Positions 43,862 through 53,022 of a DNA stretch of 64,000 nt are shown in pieces. Each line of letters begins with the position of its first letter. The stretch's first letter is position 1. The translations under genes were made by a program, and so were the position numbers. The stretch comes from Geobacter sp. (GTDB lineage: Bacteria > Desulfobacterota > Desulfuromonadia > Geobacterales > DSM-12255): contig WKKR01000007.1 of assembly GCA_009684525.1 (NCBI GenBank), positions 1 through 64,000 on the forward strand, in the 5' to 3' direction. The notes beneath the pieces are model-generated. The model ran no database searches, was not told where the DNA came from, and was given only the letters and a program-made list of their open reading frames with translations.

Positions 43862-44552
43862 GGTTCACTCCGACCGACTCCTGATTGATGATCGTCTCGC
43901 TTCTGCCGAGGCCGAAAACCCCCAGCCAGAGATCCCACAGCGCATTTTCCGCAGTCTTTCCCGCCTCGGAGTTTGCCGCAACGTACTGGGCTTGCGGCGA
44001 CCGCAGGTTGACCCGTTTGTCGCTGCTCCGGAAACTGACCAGGGAGAACAGTGAAAAATCGGGCTGCATCTTCAGTTCGATCTCCGGGCTGAAGCGGAGA
44101 CCGATGGAGAGCGTCCCGATAATTTTATAGGTTTCCTTGCCGATTACCAATGGTTTTTCGGTTGTTTCGCCGTTGCGATAGACCTTCAGTCGAGCCGTGG
44201 CCCCCGGTGTCATTTCGTCGATCCGGGTGCGAAGGTCATCGATGGATTGCACCGTTTCTCCGTCGATCCCGACGATCAGGTCCCCTGCCCGGATGCCGGC
44301 CTCAGCCAGCGGGGTCTCTTCAGCGAGCCCGACGACCAGCACCGCACCGGACTGCTCCTTCAGCACCGGTTCGGGCAGCAGGGGAAGCGTGGTATCCCCC
44401 TTGAGCGGATCAGGCTTGAAGAAGCCGACCTTGGCATTTTCATATTCGCCCCCCACCCAGCCCCGTTGCAGCTCCGGGTGTGACGCACAGCCGCAGAGCA
44501 AACCGCTGATGACCGCCAACGACAACAAACGCCTGGAAAAACTGGAGTTCAT
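43848..44552 (-). CDS. PDZ-domain lipoprotein
   Basis: A 234-residue lipoprotein: signal with lipobox LLCGC, then a PDZ domain at about 75-145 (GAVLVVGLAEETPLAEAGIRAGDLIVGIDGETVQSIDDL) without a protease domain, and a C-terminal region with no named match. PDZ domains bind exposed peptide termini, so it may be a substrate or partner docking protein in the envelope. The ATG at 44552 (MNSSF) is preferred over 44567, which lies nearer the operator repeat. Confidence 0.8.
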   Translation of the reverse strand: MNSSFSRRLLSLAVISGLLCGCASHPELQRGWVGGEYENAKVGFFKPDPLKGDTTLPLLPEPVLKEQSGAVLVVGLAEETPLAEAGIRAGDLIVGIDGETVQSIDDLRTRIDEMTPGATARLKVYRNGETTEKPLVIGKETYKIIGTLSIGLRFSPEIELKMQPDFSLFSLVSFRSSDKRVNLRSPQAQYVAANSEAGKTAENALWDLWLGVFGLGRSETIINQESVGVNHDKS

Positions 44553-44565
44553 GGCTCCCCCTCCC

Positions 44566-44613
44566 ATACCTAAAATTTAAAGGTATAATGCCTATTAAAT
44601 TTAGGTATGTCAA
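44566..44613 (-). promoter_or_regulatory. Promoter and palindromic operator of the PadR operon
   Basis: On the minus strand TTGACA (44613-44608) and CATTAT (44590-44585) are 17 bases apart. Inverted-repeat arms ATACCTAAAATTTA (44566-44579) and TTAAATTTAGGTAT (44595-44608) flank the -10 box and match in 12 of 14 positions. The layout fits repression by the PadR protein of the operon. Confidence 0.75.
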
Positions 44614-44625
44614 TGGGGAAAACGG

Positions 44626-45519
44626 CTACCCGAGTTTTTGCCGGACGAAGGCGCCGATGGCGTCGATGGCACGCCGCGCTTCCGGCAGCTGGGGGACATG
44701 GAGATGAAATGCATGCCACATCCTCTCCCACTCCTCCAGGGTAACCTGGACGCCTGCGCTCCTGGCCCGCTCCGCCAGGCGCGTTGCATCGCTCAGGAGG
44801 ATGTCGTCGCTGCCGGCATGGATCAGGAGCGGCGGGAGCCCGGCAAGATCGGCATAGAGCGGGGAAATCAGCGGCAGGCGCGGGTCGTTGTCACCGATGT
44901 AGTGTCTGCCCAGGGAAAGAGACTGGAGCGTGACGCGCGGTTCGGCCTTGGCGCGGCTCTTCAGCGAATCGCCGGTCATGGCCAGGTCGGTCCAGGGAGT
45001 GATGCAGACCGCAGCGGCCGGGAGCGGATCGCCGGCCTCGCGCACGGAAAGGAGGGTTGCCAGGGCCAGGCCGCCACCGGCCGAGTCGCCGGCGATCACG
45101 ATATCGCGTGCTTTGATGCGGTTATTCAAGAGCCAGCGGTATGCCGCGACCGCATCGTTGAGGGCTGCCGGAAACGGGTGTTCCGGCGCCAGCCGGTAGT
45201 CGAGAATCAGCCCGCGCATCCCGCACGCCCTGGCCATGCGTGCCACCATTGCCCGGTGGGTGTTGCACGAACCCATGACATAGGCGCCACCATGGAGATA
45301 GAGCAGGACCCTCTCTTTGGGCGCTTCGCAGGGATGGAGCCACTCCGCTTCGACCCCGCCGGCAGTGACCGGCTGGAGCAGGAAATCCTTGGGCATCTGC
45401 GTCCTTCTGGCGGACTCTTCCTCGACTTCGCGCAATTTTTCCACGGGCCAGTGCGTGCTGTTGGCTGTTTTGTTGTAGTTCAGATAGGTGCGCAGGATGT
45501 AACTTTGCAGGCTGGCCAT
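44626..45519 (-). CDS. HSL-type alpha/beta-fold esterase
   Basis: A 297-residue enzyme: oxyanion motif YLHGGAY (usually HGGG), nucleophile elbow AGDSAGGG, a downstream GSDDILLSD acid and catalytic histidine in RMWHAFHLH. This is the hormone-sensitive-lipase (family IV) layout; it should hydrolyse short-chain esters. ATG 45519 follows a GGAGGG site by six bases; a TTG one codon earlier is possible. Its substrate cannot be told, and it is a single-gene unit between two envelope operons. Confidence 0.85.
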   Translation of the reverse strand: MASLQSYILRTYLNYNKTANSTHWPVEKLREVEEESARRTQMPKDFLLQPVTAGGVEAEWLHPCEAPKERVLLYLHGGAYVMGSCNTHRAMVARMARACGMRGLILDYRLAPEHPFPAALNDAVAAYRWLLNNRIKARDIVIAGDSAGGGLALATLLSVREAGDPLPAAAVCITPWTDLAMTGDSLKSRAKAEPRVTLQSLSLGRHYIGDNDPRLPLISPLYADLAGLPPLLIHAGSDDILLSDATRLAERARSAGVQVTLEEWERMWHAFHLHVPQLPEARRAIDAIGAFVRQKLG

Positions 45520-45586
45520 CAATCCCTCCGGGTTTTGTCATGAATCCGTTGTAGTCGACAATACTAGTCGCATGTGCATAAGGCCT

Positions 45587-46822
45587 TCACCAGCTCAGGC
45601 GCAATGCCAGGTGTACCCGCCGGGCGGCATAGAGGGCTCCGAAGGGGCCTTCTGCCGAGCCGTAGGGGAGTTCCCCCCCCAGCGTCACTTTCCAGAGGTC
45701 GGTCAGGTTGTAGCCTGCCTCCGCCTTCAGCAGACCGTCGCCCCGCTTGAGCCCCACGCTCCAGACCAGTTTCCATTCTCCCCAATCCTCGGTCCGGTTC
45801 CAGGCTGCGATCAGGGCGGGAAGAATAGACCGGTCGAAGAGGAGCACCGGGTCCACGGGCGTATCCAGCGCGTTCCCGGCCAGGGTGACGAGCAGGGTGC
45901 CGTCGCCGAAACCCTTTTCCGCGCTCAGCGCGCCGATAAGCGCATTGCCCAGGTCGCGGTCACGGGAGAAGAGGGCGGCACCTTCGCCGCGCAGGATCCA
46001 GGAGCCGATGATCCGGGATGCCTCGATGCCGATCGCCTCTTCCCTTGCATAACGCCGCTCCACGGGGATGATCGGGCCGGATGGGGTCGGCGTTGCCCGG
46101 TCCAGGCGAAAATCCAGGAGCGGGGCAGGGCGCACCCCGAACCGTCCCCATGCCCCCAGGTCCCAATCGCCAAAGGTGGCAAGGAGGCGCAGGGCGCCAA
46201 AGCCGTCGGTCGGGGGGGGGGAATCGATCTCGTCGAAGACCGTTCCGGTGGGCAGACCTTCCGTTTCGAGCGGGGCATTCCGGCTGCCGAGCACGGGCAG
46301 GCGCCAGGGGGTGGTTATTGGGCAGGCAACCGCCTCGTAGCGCAGCGTCCCCTCTTGTCCGCTCAGGCGCACGGCCCACAGGGGGAGCTTTTCGTCGCTG
46401 AACGGGTCGGAAAGATCGCGCGGCAGGAAGGCGTCGGCCGGGGAATAGCCGTCGGTCTTCCCCCAGCCGAGCTGGAAACGCCCCATCTGGAGGTCCAGGG
46501 CAGGGGTGAGCGGGAGCCGCAGCCAGAGGTCCCGCACGGAGAGGGGGGTACGCCTGAGCCTGCGGTCGGCCGGGTCGAAGGCGAGGTTGCCCTGTTCGTC
46601 CGAGGTGATGCCTTCCACCCGCAGTGAGCCGGTGAGCTGCGTCTCCACAGCCATCTGCTCCCATTTGGCAAAGAGGGTGCCCCAGCCGAGCAGCCATGGA
46701 TCGCGGTCGTTCAACCGCTCGGCATAGGCGAACCCCTTTGTCTCGGCATATCCCGAAATCCCCTGGGCCGAGACCGGCAGGGGGATCAGCAGGAGCAGGA
46801 GCAGGAGGCGAATCCGGGTCAA
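45587..46822 (-). CDS. Exported beta-barrel protein of the LolA-like transport operon
   Basis: A 411-residue exported protein: signal peptide at 1-20 (MTRIRLLLLLLLIPLPVSAQ), then repeated amphipathic strands (such as MGRFQLGWGKTDGYSPADAF) and a C-terminal Trp, like DUF1302-type or porin barrels. It overlaps the LolA-like gene by four bases and closes the operon. It is the probable outer-membrane component of a lipid or lipoprotein route; no selective-pore motif is recognised. Confidence 0.75.
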   Translation of the reverse strand: MTRIRLLLLLLLIPLPVSAQGISGYAETKGFAYAERLNDRDPWLLGWGTLFAKWEQMAVETQLTGSLRVEGITSDEQGNLAFDPADRRLRRTPLSVRDLWLRLPLTPALDLQMGRFQLGWGKTDGYSPADAFLPRDLSDPFSDEKLPLWAVRLSGQEGTLRYEAVACPITTPWRLPVLGSRNAPLETEGLPTGTVFDEIDSPPPTDGFGALRLLATFGDWDLGAWGRFGVRPAPLLDFRLDRATPTPSGPIIPVERRYAREEAIGIEASRIIGSWILRGEGAALFSRDRDLGNALIGALSAEKGFGDGTLLVTLAGNALDTPVDPVLLFDRSILPALIAAWNRTEDWGEWKLVWSVGLKRGDGLLKAEAGYNLTDLWKVTLGGELPYGSAEGPFGALYAARRVHLALRLSW

Positions 46823-47604
46823 TCGCCCCCCTCGCGGTTCAGGTTCTGCAGGGTAAAGCGGTTGGCTGCCTGGGGCTGGTCAAAGGCGATCTCCTTGAGG
46901 ATCACCGTGGTCCTGCTCCCCTTCCTCAGGTCGTGCATCTCCCATTTCCTGGCCACCCAGTGGCCGTCGATCTTCTGGATGTCCGTGAGGATCATCCGCT
47001 TGCTCGGCTCCTTGTCCCCCTTGCGGAAGAGATCTTCGCGGAGCAGGTAGAGGATGTCCTTGCGCAGAAAGAGGATCTTTTTCTCGTAGACCGACTTCCC
47101 CACCGTCTCCAGCGGGGTCGCCATGATGACGTAGCAGGGCTGCCCCTCCAGGGTCTGTTCTCCTTGCAGCGCCACCTTGTATTTTTCGTGGTCGAATTCT
47201 TCCATGTCCTCGTAATTGAAGTCGGTGCCGACAAAGGAGGCGTCCCGGTCCTGGGCCGCGATCCTCCGCTCCCGCTTCATGGAGGGGAGATAGAGCCACT
47301 GGTCCGGGTTCTTCCCCGGCTTTGCCAGCGAAAGGAAGCCGACCCCCTTCACCTCCGGCGGGTCAATGAAACGGATCAGGTTCCTGGCGTCGCCGGCATA
47401 CCCTTGCCGGAAGCTCTTCCACCCCTTTTTGCGGACCTTGCCATCCTTGTTCACCACCGTGAGGTCCCCGGCATACTGCTGGGTGCGGGTACGGTGGCGG
47501 TTCTCAGATTCCTTCAGGAGCGCGCGGGCGTCGGGGCCTGCCGCGGCAATGCCGGCGAAAATGACCGAGAAAAGCGTAACCGCAACGAATCTTTTCATGC
47601 GCAT
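46819..47604 (-). CDS. LolA-like outer-membrane lipoprotein-sorting protein
   Basis: A 261-residue exported protein: signal peptide at 1-23, then an unclosed-barrel fold (ENRHRTRTQQYAGDLTVVNKDG, WLYLPSMKRERRIA, YCYVIMATPLE-like strands) characteristic of LolA/LolB-like proteins with COG2834-type sequence. These carry lipoproteins or lipids across the periplasm. It follows the FtsX permease by 17 bases and overlaps the barrel gene by four, fitting a transport chain. Confidence 0.85.
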   Translation of the reverse strand: MRMKRFVAVTLFSVIFAGIAAAGPDARALLKESENRHRTRTQQYAGDLTVVNKDGKVRKKGWKSFRQGYAGDARNLIRFIDPPEVKGVGFLSLAKPGKNPDQWLYLPSMKRERRIAAQDRDASFVGTDFNYEDMEEFDHEKYKVALQGEQTLEGQPCYVIMATPLETVGKSVYEKKILFLRKDILYLLREDLFRKGDKEPSKRMILTDIQKIDGHWVARKWEMHDLRKGSRTTVILKEIAFDQPQAANRFTLQNLNREGGD

Positions 47605-47621
47605 GTATCCCTCCTACGACA

Positions 47622-50174
47622 TTATTCATATTCAATCGCCTCGGTGATCTTCAACCTTCCTGCCTGGCGTGCGGGAATCCAGGCGGCGACCGCCGAGATC
47701 AGCGGGAGAGCGACCAGGAGCTGGGCCAGGATCTCCCAGGGATAGTGGTGGGGCATCTGCCAGCCGGTGAAGAACTCCGCAATGGCCCCTTCCATGAAGG
47801 CCGCAAAGAGATTGCCGGCCGGGATCGCCAGCACGAGGCCGGTCATGGCCAGGGCCAGCGCCTCCAGCACGATACTCCTGGCGATCTGGGAACGCAAGGC
47901 CCCCAGTGCCTTCAGTATCCCGATTTCCCGCGTTCGTTCCACCACCGAGATCAACAGCGAGGTGACGATCCCGAGGAAGGCGACCAGCAGGGCGAGGAAA
48001 ACCGTGACCCTGGTCAGGGCGTAAAAGGCGTCGATGGCCTTGTTGATCTCGGCGGTGAATTCCTTGCGGGTGGAGACCAGGGCCGGATATTTCCCGGCGA
48101 GCTGCGCCCGGATGGCATTGCGTACCTGGCCGACATCCGCGCCACGGTTGATCGAGACGTCGAATATGTCCACACGGGTATCCTTCCAGAGACTCAGGAA
48201 TCGGGTGCGGTCCAGGAGCACCGTCCCCTTGTCGGAACTGTAGTCGCGCAGTACGGCAGCAATCGGTATCCGCACGATCCCGCTCGGGGTGACCAGCTCC
48301 ACTTCCTGGCCCACGCCCAGGTTGAAGCGCCGGGAAAAGTTCTCCGAAACGGTGCACATCCCTTCTCTGGTCACACCCCGGCGCATCGATTCCGCATCCC
48401 CCTGGATGAACTCGAATTTGGTCCGGTCCATGGTCGGACCGACCTCTATGGAGTTGACCAGGATCTGCTGGCCCCGGAACAGGGGGCGGACGGCGCGGTA
48501 GCTCTCCACAGTCCGCACGCCGGGCACCTTCAGGAGCTCTTCACGCAATTCCCCAGGGAAAAGGAAATCGGGGCGGGAAAAGTTGGCCGAGGCCCGCACA
48601 AAGAGGTCGCAGGTGAGCGCATCGTCCATCCAGCGCACCATTGCTGCCTTGGTGGAGCCCATGTATCCGCCGAAACCGAGTACGAAGGTGAGCGAGAGGG
48701 CCATTGCCATCACCGTCCCGGAGGTCCGGCGGGGGGAACCGAGGAGGGCATCCGATGAAAGCCGGCCCGACACGGGCGCGAAGCGGGCGGCAAGCGGGAT
48801 GAAGAACTGCAAAATCGCCCGCGACAGGGGGCCGACGAGGAGGACGAGCCCCGTGCCCCCGAGGAGGAGAACGGAAAGGATCAGCAGGTTGCCCCCGAAA
48901 GGGGGGTGCAGGGCCAGCAGGATCGCGCAGCCGAATGCCACCAGCCCGGCTGCTATCCGTGGCGCCACCTTGCCGGGGAGCCGGGCCTGGAAGGCCCCCT
49001 TGGCCAGCGCCTCGGTGGGCGAGATTCGGGATGCGGTCAGTGCCGGTCCCCAGGCCCCCACGAGCGACGCCAGGATGCCGAGCACCATGGATTCCAGCGC
49101 AATCCCCGGCGGCAGGTGGACCGCACCGGAGCTGGTGACGCCATAGACCGTCTCCGTGGTCTGTCCCATCATCCGGAGAAAGCCCTGGGAGAGCATTGTC
49201 CCGGCCAGGCAACCGATAATCCCCCCCACGATGCCGATCAGCAGGGCCTCGGCCAGGAAGAGCATCTGCACCTGGCGGGGGGTGGCGCCCAGGGCGCGGA
49301 GCGTGCCGATGTCGCGCCGCCGGCGGTTCACCGCCACGTTGAAGGCGTTGAAGATCAGGAAGGTCCCGATGGTCAGGGCAAAGCCGCTGGAGACGTTGAA
49401 GCCGGAGACGAAGTTGGCGACGATCCGCTCCATCTGCTCCCCGCGGCGGTCCGGGGTCTCGACGCGGTAGGCCGGCCCGAGCGCCTTCTCCAGTGTCGCG
49501 GTCGCCTGGGCAACCGTGGTCCCTTCGGTGATCCGCACATCCAGCCGGTCGAAGCGTCGCCCCCGGCCGAACAACTCCTGAGCAGCATAGACGTCCACCA
49601 CCATCAGGTTGCCGCCGAATGCCTCGCTGAACCCCTTGGGAGAGAGGAGCCCCCTGGCCGTTACCCGTTTCGCCCCTTTCGGCAGGCGCAGGGTGATGGT
49701 TCTGCCCGTCTTCAGCCGGGCCTTATCCGCGAACTCGCGGGTAAAGAGGGCCGAGTCGGGCTGGGCGAGGAAGAGGAGCGGGTCGTCCAGGTCGGCGTCA
49801 TCCCCGTCAAAGCCGTAGTCGCGCATCTCCCGGTCTCCCAGGAGATCGATCCCGATCACCAGCAGGCTCCCCAGTTCCCCCTGCTCCGGCACCACGATCT
49901 GCTCAATGACCGGGGCGGTGGCCCGGATGCCGGGGAGCTCGCGGACCCGCTCCTGCACCTCTTCAGGCACCCCGCCTTCCATGGTGATCTGGAGCTGTGC
50001 CTTGCCGGCCACGCGGTCCACCGTGGTGCGGATCCCCTTGACCAGGGTCCCTTGGGCGCTCCGGATCGCGCTGAAGGTGGCCACGCCGACCACCACGCCG
50101 AGCAGCGTCAAGAGCGTCTTGGTCACGTGCCGCCTGACGTAGGAGAGCGAGAGGGTACGGAGCAGGAACCTCAT
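47622..50174 (-). CDS. FtsX/MacB-type ABC transporter permease
   Basis: An 850-residue permease with two FtsX units: a first helix at about 18-38, a periplasmic MacB-like domain to about 260, helices at about 265-290, 310-345, 360-390 and 410-465, a second periplasmic region with LPGVRTVESYRAV near 565, and three final helices (730-845). The duplicated layout matches LolE/MacB-like permeases that use ATP to move lipophilic substrates, not to pump across. It overlaps its ATPase gene by four bases. Confidence 0.88.
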   Translation of the reverse strand: MRFLLRTLSLSYVRRHVTKTLLTLLGVVVGVATFSAIRSAQGTLVKGIRTTVDRVAGKAQLQITMEGGVPEEVQERVRELPGIRATAPVIEQIVVPEQGELGSLLVIGIDLLGDREMRDYGFDGDDADLDDPLLFLAQPDSALFTREFADKARLKTGRTITLRLPKGAKRVTARGLLSPKGFSEAFGGNLMVVDVYAAQELFGRGRRFDRLDVRITEGTTVAQATATLEKALGPAYRVETPDRRGEQMERIVANFVSGFNVSSGFALTIGTFLIFNAFNVAVNRRRRDIGTLRALGATPRQVQMLFLAEALLIGIVGGIIGCLAGTMLSQGFLRMMGQTTETVYGVTSSGAVHLPPGIALESMVLGILASLVGAWGPALTASRISPTEALAKGAFQARLPGKVAPRIAAGLVAFGCAILLALHPPFGGNLLILSVLLLGGTGLVLLVGPLSRAILQFFIPLAARFAPVSGRLSSDALLGSPRRTSGTVMAMALSLTFVLGFGGYMGSTKAAMVRWMDDALTCDLFVRASANFSRPDFLFPGELREELLKVPGVRTVESYRAVRPLFRGQQILVNSIEVGPTMDRTKFEFIQGDAESMRRGVTREGMCTVSENFSRRFNLGVGQEVELVTPSGIVRIPIAAVLRDYSSDKGTVLLDRTRFLSLWKDTRVDIFDVSINRGADVGQVRNAIRAQLAGKYPALVSTRKEFTAEINKAIDAFYALTRVTVFLALLVAFLGIVTSLLISVVERTREIGILKALGALRSQIARSIVLEALALAMTGLVLAIPAGNLFAAFMEGAIAEFFTGWQMPHHYPWEILAQLLVALPLISAVAAWIPARQAGRLKITEAIEYE

Positions 50175-50860
50175 CTGCCACCCCCGGCCTGGACGCTGTC
50201 ACCCTCCACCCGCCCGTCACGGAGTCTGATCAGCCGTTCGCAGACGCCAGCCGCGTGGTGGTCGTGGGTGACAATGACGATGGTGGTGCCGCGCTCCCGG
50301 TGGATGGTACGGAGCAGGGTCAGGATCTCCTCGCCCCGTGCCGTGTCGAGATTGCCGGTCGGCTCGTCGGCCAGGAGCAGCGGCGCGTCGGTGACCAGCG
50401 CCCTGGCAATGGCGACCCGCTGACGCTCCCCGCCGGAGAGCTCGTCCGGGAGGTGGTTTGCCCTCACCTCAAGTCCGACCTCCCCGAGCACCTGGGCGAC
50501 CTTGCGATTGATCTCGCTGGCCGGGACCCCGGCCAGGTGGAGCGGCAGGGCCACGTTCTGGCTCACCCGCAGGGTCGGCATCAGGTGATAGGCCTGGAAG
50601 ATGTAGGAGACCTTGGAGCGGCGGAACAGGGAACGCCCCTTTTCGTTCTCCGTGGCCAGGTCTTTGCCCGCCACGACGATCGAACCGGAACTGGGAACGT
50701 CGAGACCTCCCATCAGGTTCAAGAGTGTCGATTTGCCGGAGCCGGAAGGCCCCATGATCGCCACCAGCTCGCCGGCAGCGATGGAAAGGGTTATCCCGGC
50801 CAGGGCCGTCACCCTGGATTTGCCGTCGTAGGTCTTGAATACATCCTGGAGCTTCAGCAT
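50171..50860 (-). CDS. ABC transporter ATP-binding protein (LolD/MacB type)
   Basis: A 229-residue ATPase: Walker A GPSGSGKST at 37-45, Q-loop in YIFQAYHL, signature LSGGERQRV, Walker B LLLADEPTGNLD and the H-loop IVTHDHH. It energises the FtsX permease encoded immediately downstream. ATG lies directly against the stop of the ABC1-kinase gene, so the operon continues upstream. Confidence 0.93.
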   Translation of the reverse strand: MLKLQDVFKTYDGKSRVTALAGITLSIAAGELVAIMGPSGSGKSTLLNLMGGLDVPSSGSIVVAGKDLATENEKGRSLFRRSKVSYIFQAYHLMPTLRVSQNVALPLHLAGVPASEINRKVAQVLGEVGLEVRANHLPDELSGGERQRVAIARALVTDAPLLLADEPTGNLDTARGEEILTLLRTIHRERGTTIVIVTHDHHAAGVCERLIRLRDGRVEGDSVQAGGGR

Positions 50861-52312
50861 TTATGAGATCTCCTTTGCGACGAGTTTTTTGCCCGGCCCA
50901 TCCCAGCTTGACTCCTGGAGAAAGATCTTTCGGAACTCGCAGCGTCCTTTCAACCGGTAGCAAAAGGCCCTTCCCCCGAACGTGAAACGGTTGGACCAGA
51001 GGGACATGGCCACGCATCGGGTATATCTTTTGCGCACGCCTTCCGCGAAATTATCGACGCCTCGGCGGAAAAAATCCCTGTCCCCGAAATCGAATATGCC
51101 TTCCTGCAACCAGGGTTCCATGAACCACTCAAACCCTTCCCGGATGGTTTTCAGATGATGGGCGCTCATCTCTTGGGGATCGTCGAAGAGGCAGGCCTTG
51201 GCAATGGCACGGTTCAGGCGCGGTTGGTCCCGGTTCAGCCCCGCCTCTATGGATTCCCATGACAAAAGCCAGTCTGCATCGCTCAGGACCCGGGTACAGC
51301 CGAAATCGATCATTCCCAGGCGCCCGTCGTCCATGAAGATGAAGTTGCCGGGATGGGGGTCGGCCGGCAGCCAGCGCAGCCGGTAAAAGACCCGGAAGGT
51401 GGCCACTGTCAGCAGATGGGTGAAACGGTCCCGTTCGGCCTGGCTCGGATTGCGGGCCAGGAATTCATTGAGATGGCATCCCCGCAGGTACTCGGTGGTC
51501 AGCACCCGTTTGGTGGAATAGTCTTCGTAGACCTTTGGGGCCACTATCAGGTCCGCCTCCGTGAAGAGCGACCTTGCCTGCTTGCCGAAACAAGCCTCCT
51601 GTTCGTAGTCGGTCTCCATAAGCAGCATCTGTTCGAGGTCCGCCAGATTGTCGAGCGTATTCTGCCAGTCCCTGGTCAGGCAGATCGGCTGAAGCAGGAG
51701 ACGGAGATTGCGCAGGTCGGCCTTGATGGTCCGGGCAATGCCGGGGTACTGGATCTTGACCGCCACCTCTTTGCCGCTGTGCAGCCGGGCGCGGTGCACC
51801 TGCCCCAGTGAGGCGGCGGCAAAGGCCTGGCGGTCGAAACTGGCGAACAACTCCTCGGGTTCGCGGCCGAATTCGTCCAGGAAAACCTCGCGCACCAGGG
51901 CATAGTGCATGGGGGGCGCCTCGAAGTGCAGGGCTGCAAGCACGTCGGCAAACTCCTCCGGCACCACCTCCGGCAGGTTGGCCAGCAGCTGGCCCAATTT
52001 CATTATTGCGCCGCGCAGATAGCCCATGGTGCCGAACATTCTCAGGGCCGCGGCCAGGTGGGCTTCGCTCTTGAGTCGCTGCTTCTCCCCGGCGTCACTG
52101 AAACGGCTGCGCAGCCAATAGGCGAAATATCCGGCAGTGACCCTTGCCTGGAGAGAACCCAGAATCCAGATACGTGAAAAGGAGTTTACCGGCACCTTTT
52201 TCATTGCTATCCGGGCGAGCAGTTCCGCCAGCCGTTCTCCGGCCGGGTCTGTGGTGCCATCCTTTGGCAGGAGGTCGAGCAGCTCCATATCGGTGGTCTT
52301 TTCAGTCCGCAT
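50861..52312 (-). CDS. ABC1/UbiB-family atypical kinase
   Basis: A 483-residue protein of the UbiB/ADCK family: the characteristic KLGQLLANL (KxGQ motif), AAASLGQVHRARLHSGKEVAVKIQYPG, and LPADPHPGNFIFMDDGRLGMIDFG containing the kinase catalytic and metal-binding residues. Such proteins support lipid or quinone metabolism by ATPase-like activity. ATG 52312 has a GGAGGAG site; GTG 52333 is the longer option. It overlaps the tetR stop by 11 bases and heads the transport genes, suggesting a lipid-related job. Confidence 0.88.
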   Translation of the reverse strand: MRTEKTTDMELLDLLPKDGTTDPAGERLAELLARIAMKKVPVNSFSRIWILGSLQARVTAGYFAYWLRSRFSDAGEKQRLKSEAHLAAALRMFGTMGYLRGAIMKLGQLLANLPEVVPEEFADVLAALHFEAPPMHYALVREVFLDEFGREPEELFASFDRQAFAAASLGQVHRARLHSGKEVAVKIQYPGIARTIKADLRNLRLLLQPICLTRDWQNTLDNLADLEQMLLMETDYEQEACFGKQARSLFTEADLIVAPKVYEDYSTKRVLTTEYLRGCHLNEFLARNPSQAERDRFTHLLTVATFRVFYRLRWLPADPHPGNFIFMDDGRLGMIDFGCTRVLSDADWLLSWESIEAGLNRDQPRLNRAIAKACLFDDPQEMSAHHLKTIREGFEWFMEPWLQEGIFDFGDRDFFRRGVDNFAEGVRKRYTRCVAMSLWSNRFTFGGRAFCYRLKGRCEFRKIFLQESSWDGPGKKLVAKEIS

Positions 52313-52925
52313 GAGCTCCTCCCGTATCCGCACCGGTGCCGGAAATCACCTGTACAAACGTGCGGATTGAATAGTCGATCAGTGCCTGCGTCGCTTCCTG
52401 GTTGGGTGATTCGTCATTGGTCCAGAAGGCGAGGATGCCCAGGTAGAGGGACCAGTAGATGGTCATGGCGACATAATCGGGGGCTTCCGTAAAACCGTGC
52501 CGCCCGATGATTTCCTGCACGGCGGCCAGGTGTTCAAGTCGGGCCGTCTCACCCTCCGGGCAGATGTTTTTGCGGGGGAAAGGGCTTAAAGACCGCTCCA
52601 GCACCGGGCCGAGAAAGGGGCGTAAAGGACGGAGCCGCCGCAGGCCCGAGGCGACAAACAAAAAGAACTCCTCGGCCAGATCCTCATTTCCGCTACGGCG
52701 GTGCTGGAAATCAGTCTGCCCCCGGCCGAGCGCCTCGGCGACCATGGTCATCGCCAGGGTTTCCTTGCTCGGGAAGTAGTTGAACAGGGTGCCGGCGGCC
52801 AGCCCCGCGGCCAGGGCTATGTCCCGCGTGGTGCTGTCCTCGAACCCCTTGCCGATGAAAAGCTCTGCAGCCTTTTCCAGTATGCGGGCCCGCGTTTCCT
52901 GTTTGGTCTGTTCGCTGATGCGCAT
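52302..52925 (-). CDS. TetR-family transcriptional regulator
   Basis: A 207-residue regulator: N-terminal helix-turn-helix (TRARILEKAAELFIGKGFEDSTTRDIALAAGLAAGTLFNYF) with a divergent C-terminal ligand domain. First gene of the operon with the ABC1 kinase, ABC transporter, LolA-like and barrel genes. Its promoter -10 box lies in a 38-base palindrome, so autoregulation is likely. Confidence 0.9.
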   Translation of the reverse strand: MRISEQTKQETRARILEKAAELFIGKGFEDSTTRDIALAAGLAAGTLFNYFPSKETLAMTMVAEALGRGQTDFQHRRSGNEDLAEEFFLFVASGLRRLRPLRPFLGPVLERSLSPFPRKNICPEGETARLEHLAAVQEIIGRHGFTEAPDYVAMTIYWSLYLGILAFWTNDESPNQEATQALIDYSIRTFVQVISGTGADTGGAHAD

Positions 52926-52930
52926 GAGGT

Positions 52931-53004
52931 GCTCCTGCTAATGTGAACGCGTTCACTATAGCAGGAGCTTGGGGTGGCAGCAATAGAAAAATGAGCACGC
53001 TCAT
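52931..53004 (-). promoter_or_regulatory. Promoter and two palindromic operators of the TetR-led operon
   Basis: A palindrome spans 52931-52968: inner GTGAACGCGTTCAC (52943-52956) is perfect, and outer arms GCTCCTGCTA/TAGCAGGAGC share its centre. On the minus strand TTGCTG (52983-52978) and TATAGT (52960-52955) are 17 bases apart, so the -10 sits inside the palindrome. A second related palindrome, ATGAGCACGCTCAT, is at 52991-53004 just upstream of the -35. Confidence 0.85.
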
Positions 53005-53022
53005 AAAACTACCAGGGCTTAT

